A DNA stretch of 64,000 bases from Corylus avellana. Its lineage: Eukaryota; Streptophyta; Magnoliopsida; Fagales; Betulaceae. The position numbers and the translations under genes are program-made. The DNA lies in the NCBI RefSeq assembly GCF_901000735.1, contig NC_081550.1:10468289-10532288 (forward strand), written 5' to 3'. Below, in pieces: positions 56,705 to 64,000 of the stretch (positions are counted from its first letter, which is position 1; each line of letters starts with the position of its first letter). The notes under the pieces are model-generated. The model worked only from the letters and a program-made list of their open reading frames with translations, was not told the origin of the DNA and did no database searches.

Positions 56705-57645
56705 CTTCTCTTCTGCTCACCAATACTGTTCAGCTTTTTAGATTGATCCTCAATCTCAATCAATTGTAATAGCACACCCTTATTTCCCTTTTTCAACCAC
56801 CTAAATGAGCTTTCATCTTCTAAACTCAATTTAGGACCCTGCTGCAACCCTGTCAAGCTACACCTTCTTATACCCAATTGAAACTCCATAGTAAGGTCAT
56901 CAAAATTCCATAGAATTGGACCTAATATTCTCAACCATTGGATACCAAGAACTACATCACATCCAGCTAAGGGCAAAATATACAAATCTACCTGAAAAAC
57001 ATTCCCTTGGATCTTAAGAGAAAGGTCTAAACATTTCCCTGAGCTACTGATTTGCTGACCATTTGCTATTTTCACCTTAATAGAATCCTTGCTTGTACTT
57101 GTAATACCAAGCATCCCAGCTAAATGCCAATCCACAAAGTTATGAGTACTACCTGAATCAATGAGAATTATCACTTGTTGACCTCTTAGAATACCAACAA
57201 TTCTTATAATTTTTGGATTGAGGGTTCCAGTGATGGCATTGAGTGAAATTTCCGGTTCCTGCTCCATAAAGAACTTCCCTGGATCCTCCTCTTCTTTATC
57301 AGTTAGGTTAACTTTTATGATTATCTACTCCACTACCTCCTCAATAATGAACAATTTAGGTACAAACATGACCCATATTCCATTTGGCATCACATGAATA
57401 ACACAAACCCTTTTTCCTCCTCTCATCCATTTGAGCAGGGGAAATTTTCTGAATTGGCACAAATGCCTTAGGATTCTCAGTAGTAGATCCTTTTGGCTGG
57501 TTATTCCCTCCAAACTCTCCTTGGTATTGTCTAGTTTGATAAAACTACACTCTGTTCGCATAGGCATTCCCACTTCTAATAAAACTAGAATTGTTTTCAC
57601 TCCCAAATCCCTGGTTTCAACTAAAACTCCACAGTAATTTTCCAA
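56705..57645 (-). pseudogene. Chromovirus gag C-terminus and protease
   Basis: 57267-56710 encodes an aspartic protease with ILIDSGSTHNF, ISSSGKCLDL and DVVLGIQWL, the usual arrangement for chromoviruses. Upstream, 57645-57325 is a gag tail frame. The zinc knuckle is not intact in one frame. Frames shift near 57300 and 57640. Confidence 0.82.
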
Positions 57646-58067
57646 ACTTGGTGTTAGTCACAATACATTCCTCATGAATTCTTGCTAAGGAATAAGCATC
57701 ATTCAATGTTTTAGGATTAAACATTCTCACTGGCAGCCTAATATCATCCTTCAATCCTCCTAAAAAACAACTAAGTTTATGGGGATCTATCAACCTATGG
57801 ACTCGATTTGCTAACATTTCAAATTGAGTTTTATATTCATCCAATGAACCACTTTGTTAAAGTTTAGATAGGGTCTCCATAGGATCATCATATGACCCTC
57901 TACCAAACCTCACGTGAATAGCCACCAAAAACTCATTCCAACTTGAAAGATTATTAGTACTACGCAAAGCTTGAAACCAAGATAAAGCCTTACCTTCCAT
58001 GTGGAATGTAATGATTCTTAGTTTTTGTCGTTCGGGTATCTCATAAAAGTCAAAAAATTGGTCTGCT
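57617..58067 (-). pseudogene. Chromovirus gag, capsid part, truncated at the start
   Basis: Translation shows ADQFFDFYEIPERQKLRI, WFQALRSTN, WNEFLVAIHVRFG, a stop where glutamine is expected (TAA near 57861), then DEYKTQFEMLANRV and CFLGGLKDDIRLPVRMF. This is typical retrotransposon gag wording. The N-terminus is lost at 58067/58068. Confidence 0.78.
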
Positions 58068-58169
58068 TGTAGTGACTCAAATAATCAATCAGGCATAAGA
58101 CAACTTAATTAGAAGGTTAATTGGGCTTTGGGTCACTAGGGACACCTGGAGGGGCATTTTTGGATTTTT
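58068..58169 (+). repeat. Start of a TGTAGTGAC-family LTR, runs into a gap
   Basis: It starts TGTAGTGACTCAAATAATC and matches the LTR start at 16093 (minus) along its whole visible length, including CTTTGGGTCACTAGG. It stops at the 100-N gap. Confidence 0.7.
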
Positions 58170-58269
58170 NNNNNNNNNNNNNNNNNNNNNNNNNNNNNNN
58201 NNNNNNNNNNNNNNNNNNNNNNNNNNNNNNNNNNNNNNNNNNNNNNNNNNNNNNNNNNNNNNNNNNNNN
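58170..58269. other. Assembly gap (100 N)
   Basis: A run of exactly 100 N, so its true size is probably unknown. ORFs drawn across it are meaningless. Confidence 1.
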
Positions 58270-59528
58270 CATGAATATCTCGGTGACATTGGTATTTAGT
58301 GGAGTCATCTTTTGGTCTTTGCTAGCGCAGTGGTTCCACCTTCTTCCCCGAACTCTTAGGGCCTTTCTCCTCCTTCCTTTTCTTCCCGGAATTCTCCGGT
58401 ACTATCTTACTGCTACTAGCCTCAACTTGGCCATCGTCGGCTTTGGACTTCGTCAGAGCCCCAATGGTTTCTTCCTAGTTGACGAACTCCTTGGCTTTGT
58501 TCATAAATTACTGAAGAGTTACTAGTGTTGGTCTTCGAGCTAACTCGGCCATCAGAGGCCCTTCGGTTACGATCCTATTCATCAAAATTGAGAGCACCGT
58601 CTCATCTTTCACGCTCTCCACACTTAGCTTTTCTCGGTTGAATTTGATCATGTAGTCCTTTAAAGACTCACTCTTTCCTTGCTCGAGGGACAATAGGTAG
58701 GCTGGATTCTTCTTCCTCTTTCGGATTGCCATGAATTGGCTCAAGAACTGGCGTCCGAGGGTATCGATATTGTCGATGGATTTGGGAGGCAGCCTTCCAA
58801 ACTATTCTTTGGCAACTCCCTTCAAGGCCAAAGGGAAGGCTCGGCATGCAATCTCGTCGAGGGTATGAAGTGAGCTCGAAAATCTGCATATGGTCGGTCG
58901 GATCTCCGTAGTCGTCATATTTGTCAACATGGGGTGCCTTAAATTTATCAGGAAGAGGAAACCTCATTAACTGATTAGTGTAAGGCAGCTTTTTGTTATG
59001 CATCAGATTCTTGGCTACCGATCCGTCTTCTCCATTAGCTATTTTCTGAGCCATCTTAGCATACTTCTTCAGATCTTCCACTTCCGCATCAACATTGGTT
59101 TCATGACGTCCTTCGTGATGAGGCCGATCGTGGTGAGATCGGCTGTGGTGAGATCTTTCACAACGAGACTCTTCATGGCGAGATCTCTCATGACGCGATT
59201 CTTCATGATGAGATCTCTTGTGATGAGATCCTCCTTGAATCGTCGTGTCATGGCTGCCATGAACATAGCGTTCGTGATCCTCGAGACCTACAGGTCGCTT
59301 CTCTCTACATCTCATTTCACACCTCTCTTCACGCTCTCGGTCATCTCGGTTCTCTCTAGGAGGGAGTCGAGAAACGAGGTCTTCTTTTTCCTTCTTCATA
59401 GCATCCATGGACTTGGTCATGCGCCTCATGAAATCCTCCAATGATATGATCCGAGCATTGGGATCGTTGAACGTTCCAGGAACTCCAGCTTGAACATGTG
59501 GCTCGGGCTGCGAGCGTGTAGCCACCAT
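58270..59528 (-). pseudogene. Tat-like Ty3/gypsy gag with His/Arg/Ser repeat
   Basis: It starts MVATRSQPEPHVQAGVPG at 59528, then a coiled charged segment and a striking repeat of short His-Ser-Arg-Glu units (about residues 98-142, 59235-59100). The capsid follows (PLPDKFKAPHVDKYDDYGDP). A frameshift near 58870 and further frames (QFMAIRKRKKNPAYLLSLEQ, NREKLSVESVKDETVL) complete the gag until the gap. No protease or polymerase is in view. Confidence 0.75.
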
Positions 59529-59567
59529 ATTGGATTTTGAATATTAGGAACTGATGACAATTGAAGT

Positions 59568-59585
59568 TTCCCACAGACGACGCCA
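59568..59585 (-). other. Primer-binding site of the Tat-like element
   Basis: The minus strand reads TGGCGTCGTCTGTGGGAA, close to the primer-site wording of Tat-type elements. I do not assign the tRNA. It lies between the gag start and the LTR. Confidence 0.6.
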
Positions 59586-59591
59586 GAGTAG

Positions 59592-60929
59592 TGACATGGC
59601 ACGATGTCCGAGGAGTTGTTAGGCTACAAAGAACAACAAAGAATAGGATATGAGCTGCCGGGGTGTGCCGATGGGGAATAGCTCCGATGCCTAATTCAGT
59701 AAATGATTTGAGAGCCCCTTAGGTCTGGACTATTTGTAAAAGGGCTGTTTTGTAGCCTCCAATCTCCATTTGACACATCACCATTTCAAGAAAATTGCAA
59801 AAAACTAAAGTGAGAACAAAAACAGCAAATTAAAGTGGAAAAAAAAAAACCAAAAACCAAAAACCCTTGCACCCCTACTGCCAGACCCAACCTTGGGTCC
59901 GTGGGTCTTGCTAGACCCACGCTGTGGGTCTTGCCGAGCCCACGACGCTGTGGGTCTGGCGTGACCCACCTCAAGATCCGCTAGAAACCATCGTGACCCA
60001 CCTCACAACCCGATTCTAATGCCTCACAACTTGATTTTAATGACTCAAAACCCATTTCTAATGCCTCAAAACTTGTTTTTGGATTAAAAACTAAAACCTA
60101 GAGGTAGAAAGTTAACCCTTTAGGGGTTTTATCACCCTAAAGGCCGAAAAAAGGTAACTCTTGCACCGGAGAAGTGCCAGCGAAGGTGACTCATGGCCAG
60201 ACCCACGGGTCTGGCATGACCCGCCACCCAGCCACCAACCTTTCTTTTTTGAGCTTAAAATGAGCTCAAATATAGTGTGTGGGGTGTATGATATTTTTGT
60301 GGATTTTTTTTTTTTTTTGCTTATGTGGCAGTTTGTGATTTGGGGCTGTAATAGTAGCATTTTAAGGCTCATTCGGATTCATGGTTTTCTCAAATGATTT
60401 GGAAGGAAGAAAGTAATTGAGCAAAGAGAGCTTGAGAGAGAGTTTGAGTTTTTAAAATTGTGGTCTCCCTTTTATAGGCATCAGGTAGCAGTTGTCTCCC
60501 CGTAATCCTCGGCCCCACATTCCCGAGGATCCACGTGTGCCATGTTGGCAATGTGGATCGTGGGTTGTGGGATACTCCATGATTATGAAATCGTGGGGTA
60601 TGTTTGTGGGTGGCTTGTCCTCGCTTACATCAAAAGTGGGTGCCCGAGTAACACTCGGGTAAACATGTGTCGGCTTGGCGCTGACAGTTGGGCCACGTTC
60701 TGTCGAACATGGGTGCTTGCTTGGGGGCTAGGTGAATCCCCATGTTCATCTAGTGATTTATCGATTTATCGATTTACCCTCGGTAAAAGATTGTTATGCC
60801 CTTAGTGGGCTGACTGTGCATCGGGATATGCCGACTAAGTCTCGGCCTAGGCCTAGTCTTAGCGGGGTTGTACATTGGACTGGGCCAAGAGGCATGTTGG
60901 GCCTTATGTGGTCGATCCATGGCCCAACA
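59592..60929 (-). repeat. 5' LTR of the Tat-like element
   Basis: On the minus strand it starts TGTTGGGCCATGG (60929) and ends CCATGTCA (59592), 1338 bp. A minus-strand TATA box (TATAAAAGGGAG) lies at about 60476-60465. At 59885-60000 and 60195-60225 there are many GTGGGTCT/AGACCCAC motifs. The partner LTR is not in the window. Confidence 0.7.
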
Positions 60930-61090
60930 AAATGTAAGACTTATATGCCTTAGTTTATATAAACATGCACAAACACATATAAAAAGATTATATGTATCTA
61001 TGTGATTTTGTATTTATATAAATCGGTCCATTTCCTCAACCAAAAAAAAAAAAAAAAATCGTCCTCCCACACTGCAAATCCTAGTTCTGC
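60930..61090. other. Short spacer with A-run
   Basis: AT-rich, ending with about 17 A residues at 61043-61059 and a CTAGTTCTGCCC phrase like that at 43731 and 62983. No gene. Confidence 0.5.
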
Positions 61091-61325
61091 CCTTGGTGCA
61101 TAATCTGATCAATATGCAAACATGGGATCCATTTATCAGTAATCAACAACCTTTTTGATTCTTGTTGCAAGCTAAAATAAACATAGATTCAGAACTAGAA
61201 TACATTTGCATATATATAAAATAAACCCCAATCAAAAGTTCTCATTTCCTATGTTTTTATCTTTCGGTGTCTCAACATCTGTCGTTTTGTTAATGGCTGC
61301 CTCTTTGAACTTCTTATATATGTCG
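61091..61325 (-). pseudogene. NFD4 3' end, copy C, inverted inside the Mutator-like element
   Basis: On the minus strand it keeps the last 27 or so codons and stop (DIYKKFKEAAINKTTD...ENF) and about 150 bp of 3' UTR. Compared with copies A and B it has about one change per ten bases and begins and ends abruptly. It is a gene fragment, not a gene. Confidence 0.85.
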
Positions 61326-62182
61326 TTTAGCCCTTGGAGAAAATGAGAGAGAATTATAGGATTTAAAGAGAATTTGGAGATATACTAATAAGGGCCATTT
61401 TTTTTTATAGAATTTTTGGGTGATTTTATTTGAAGAAAATGGAAAGAGTTGGGTTATTAGAAATGAAAAAGAACCATTGCATTTTTAATTGGGTTATTGG
61501 GAGTTGTAACTAGCCTTAAGAATTGATTTTGAAATAAATTATTTAAAACTACGGCATGTTAATGCTATGTTTGCATTTTTATTATGTCAGTTTAAAAAAA
61601 TACTTTCTATTTTATTAAAAAAATTAAAATTTTCAAAAGAAGAACAAAAATGAGGACTAACGGAGCCATCCCTACACCTTTGTTGGGGGTTGCCCATACA
61701 ATCACCCTTATCATTGGAGGGCGGCCATCTGACCACCCTCAACAAATGAGAATGGTTGCCTAAGCCACCTCAAACAGGTTGGGTGGCTCAGTGGCCACGC
61801 CCCTATTCGGGAGCGGCTTGTGCGGCCACCCCCACCTCTAAGGGTTGGACTTGGCCTATGTGGCCACCCTAGGCAAATGGGGGTGGTTGCACTTGCACAA
61901 GCCATCCCTAGTAGAGGGAGAGGCTGTCACCTCTATTACCTTTATTTATTTATTTTTCAGATTTTTGCTTTATATATATATATAATTTTTTTTAAAAAAA
62001 TTGATATGGCAAAAATTATTACATGACATTAATGTCACATCATCATTTTAAACGATTTTAGACAGAACGAATGAAACGAAACACACATAGGCACGTGTGT
62101 TTCTTCTTTTAATTATTTTTGTGTCATCAAAAAATATATTTCAGGCTTTGCATAACATATGGCAACGTTTGAAAAAAAAAAA
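61326..62182. other. Non-coding interior of the Mutator-like element
   Basis: AT-rich, with a GC-richer cluster at 61675-61930 in which GTGGCCACCC, GGGTGGTTG and their inverses alternate, able to form several hairpins. The ORFs there are by-products of the repeats. Confidence 0.55.
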
Positions 62183-62282
62183 NNNNNNNNNNNNNNNNNN
62201 NNNNNNNNNNNNNNNNNNNNNNNNNNNNNNNNNNNNNNNNNNNNNNNNNNNNNNNNNNNNNNNNNNNNNNNNNNNNNNNNNN
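62183..62282. other. Assembly gap (100 N)
   Basis: Flanked by an A-run on the left and T- and A-runs on the right, probably a low-complexity break. Confidence 1.
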
Positions 62283-62482
62283 TTTTTAAAAAAATTATTT
62301 TTTAATAAAAAAATAATGGCATTTTAAGAATTTCATACCCTTCTGTTAGGATTTAACAAAAAATCTTAATGAAAAAAATAACTGAAATAAAACGAAAATT
62401 CAATACACTAAAGTGAAAGACTTTAAAAATTTGAGGATGCTTGCGAAAGACACGCAATTCATGGGAAAAGTATAGTCTCTCC

Positions 62483-64000
62483 ATTTTAAAAATCTTGACA
62501 AAATTTTTTTTTTAAAAAAAAAATAGGAAGTTTAAATTTTTCCTATATGTTAATTGTATAGGGCGTCAGTAATCAAGGCTTTTTGTCTAAGTATCAGACT
62601 ATCAGTCACCCTTTTGTCTCTTAGTTTCTCCCGTCAAACAGTAAAAGTGTCGTCAAATCATCACGTGGGTCGTCATTGTCACCCAACCCTTACCCAACTC
62701 AAACCAACCCTCTCGGTTTTGTATCGAGACTAGTTGTAATTATTTTACTTTAACGTGATTAAAATAATATTTATTTGTCATGAGATGTATAAGAAGTGCC
62801 TAGAGAATGAAAATTATAGGCGCTTCCTCAAGTTCAAAGGTAGAACTAGATGGAGGCTTGGGTCTTCATGTTTTCCCAAACTTTTTAAAACATGCCCTTA
62901 AATTTAAAAGAAAATTAGAATATACCCTCCCAATTTTTTTTTAATTTTTACTTTTATCCCCCTAAAATATAAATGATTAAATGCTAGTTCTGCCCATGCT
63001 CAAATATGAGTCAAGGGTGGAACTACCCTGAGCCAAAGGGGTGGTCCCTCCCAAAAAAAAATTAAAAAAATTAAAAATTAGCTTTTGCTCCCTAATTTTT
63101 TTTTTCTTTTTTCTTTTTTTAATTTTGCCCCCCAAACTAAATATTATAGTTTTGCCCCAGAGTCTAACTGAACCATAAACTAACTCATCCCCACTATAGT
63201 ATCAATAAAAATTCAAGGCAATTATTAAGCATTTGTACGGATTTTTTATTGCAAAATTCAACCTCACACCCTGAATCCTGATAATGTCCAAACCACTTTT
63301 ACAAACCTGCTTCATATAAAAAGAACACCCAAAAACAAAAGCCCTCATTAGGAGGGAGAGAAGGTGGTGGATCCTTACTACTACAAATAGGAATAGAAAG
63401 AGGAGGGGAAACTGAGGGAATGTAGCCTAAGATAACTCTTGCTGCGGCCTTATATGCCACATGATAGGCGCAGAAATTTGCACTTCTGTGAACTTTCTAA
63501 GTCTCTCACAGAGAGGAGACAGGAAGAGTAGAAAAAGTGTTAGAAATTACATGCTCAATATGCCAATCTAAGACTATAGTAGGATGCTGTAAAGAAGAGA
63601 CTACAATAAAAGAGTCTCCTTCTAAAATGAAATTCTCTAGCTTTAAAGAAACTGCCAAAGAAGTAGCCAGAAGGGCTGCTTGAGCTTCACCAAACGTGGG
63701 ATCACATGGAGGCCTAACTTGTGAGAAAACCTTGACAATGTTGCCTTTGGAATTTCTGTAGACAGCTACTTGGACAAACAAAAGGTATCTGATGGTTGTG
63801 TCAAAATTTATCTGAAAACTGTCTGCTGAGGGAGGAGACCAAATTGTAATGTTGCAAAGAGGTCCTTTTGATATTTTCAGCAAGCTTGGAGGCATCAGGA
63901 ATAACTCAATAACCCCATTATGTACAGCTTGATTTCTGACCTTGTGCATCCTTTGTTTGTCCTACTCCCCAACGAAAGCTCCTTCAAAAAATGGTCCATG
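62483..64000 (+). repeat. Downstream part of the NFD4 duplication (copy B continued)
   Basis: Starts ATTTTAAAAATCTTGAC and follows 43249-43990: GTTAATTGTATAGGGCGTCAG, ACTAGATGGAGGCTTGGG, CTTTTACAAA and, at the very edge, TGTGCATCCTTTGTTTGTCC. Two differences are an extra block near 62598-62650 and an L1 fragment at about 63307-63949. The duplication continues beyond the window. Confidence 0.85.
63307..63949 (-). mobile_element. L1 3' fragment with RNase H-like domain
   Basis: The minus-strand frame 63949-63506 encodes a plant L1 RNase H: WSPPSADSFQINFDTTIR, GEAQAALLATSLA and LEGDSFIVVSSL, keeping the acidic residues expected at the active site (D, E, D). After the stop the frame-shifted tail RSANFCAYHVAYKAAARV is still readable to about 63330. 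Copy A lacks this block, so it inserted after the duplication. No clear target duplication was seen. Confidence 0.8.

Larger units (their letters stand above)
48322..58067 (-). mobile_element. Chromovirus-type Ty3/gypsy retrotransposon, 5' truncated, with two insertions
   Basis: Minus-strand order: gag (58067 to about 57325), protease, [solo LTR 56704-55331], reverse transcriptase and RNase H, integrase zinc finger, [CACTA element 53702-49882], integrase core, chromodomain-like end, polypurine tract and 3' LTR (48671-48322). The gag start and 5' LTR are lost where another LTR begins at 58068. Stops and frameshifts are frequent. Confidence 0.85.
47842..62482. mobile_element. 14.6-kb Mutator-like insertion packed with other elements
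   Basis: The termini are similar inverted repeats of at least 100 bp: GGGGAAACTTTAC... at 47842-47950 and the inverse of GGAGAGACTATAC... at 62375-62482, sharing CACTTTAGTRTATYGAA and other blocks (R and Y mark differences). A 10-bp duplication ATTTTAAAAA lies at 47832-47841 and 62483-62492. The empty site exists at 43249-43258. No mudrA-type transposase is visible. Most of the interior is later LTR elements, so the original element was far smaller. Confidence 0.78.

Noticed and set aside
58089..58525. ORFs spanning the 100-N gap
   Set aside because: Most of their length is undetermined sequence of unknown size.

Overview
The window is nuclear DNA from a eudicot plant, probably a woody species. 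The evidence is AT-rich sequence, U2-type introns, two recognisable plant genes and a dense mix of plant repeat families (Athila, chromovirus, Tat-like, Cassandra, CACTA, hAT, Mutator-like, L1 and SINE). I cannot name the species. There are four runs of N: 20 bases at 15973 and 20340, and 100 bases at 58170 and 62183.

Layout. 1-955: left-edge LTR retrotransposon (minus strand, iMet primer site) inserted in the 3' LTR of an Athila element. 956-11516: decayed Athila Ty3/gypsy element (minus), whose 5' LTR is split by another LTR (9485-10854). 12302-17394: LTR pieces of at least three families, including a rearranged Cassandra miniature retrotransposon (12944-13886) and an Athila 3' end (16094-17394). 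17587-22010: DNA-transposon-like and LINE-derived insertions, a probable assembly duplication across the gap at 20340, and a hAT-like element ending about 240 bp before a gene. 22248-29478: a complete four-exon SMG8 gene (nonsense-mediated mRNA decay). Intron 2 holds an L1 fragment and a SINE nested in a MITE. 29479-41197: gene-poor AT-rich DNA with small inverted-repeat elements, a short retroposed fragment and a Mutator-like element. 41198-42946: an intact single-exon NFD4-like (nodulin-like/MFS) membrane protein gene.

42837-64000: the NFD4 3' end and its downstream sequence occur again from 47130 in the same orientation. An L1 (44812-47129) lies between the copies and is fused to the second one. 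The second copy is split by a 14.6-kb insertion (47842-62482) with about 100-bp inverted termini and a 10-bp target duplication. The first NFD4 copy preserves the empty site (43249-43258). Inside this Mutator-like element are a chromovirus (48322-58067), which itself contains a CACTA element (49882-53702) and a solo Athila-type LTR (55331-56704), then a Tat-like gag with its LTR, and an inverted third copy of the NFD4 3' end (61091-61325).

Only SMG8 and NFD4 look like functional host genes, and nothing suggests they act together. The other coding-like pieces belong to mobile elements, nearly all broken. I saw no convincing tRNA, rRNA or microRNA gene and no unknown multi-gene system. The most unusual structures are the inverted-LTR Cassandra insertion, the layered NFD4 duplication, and two assembly gaps that stop at the same point of one LTR family.
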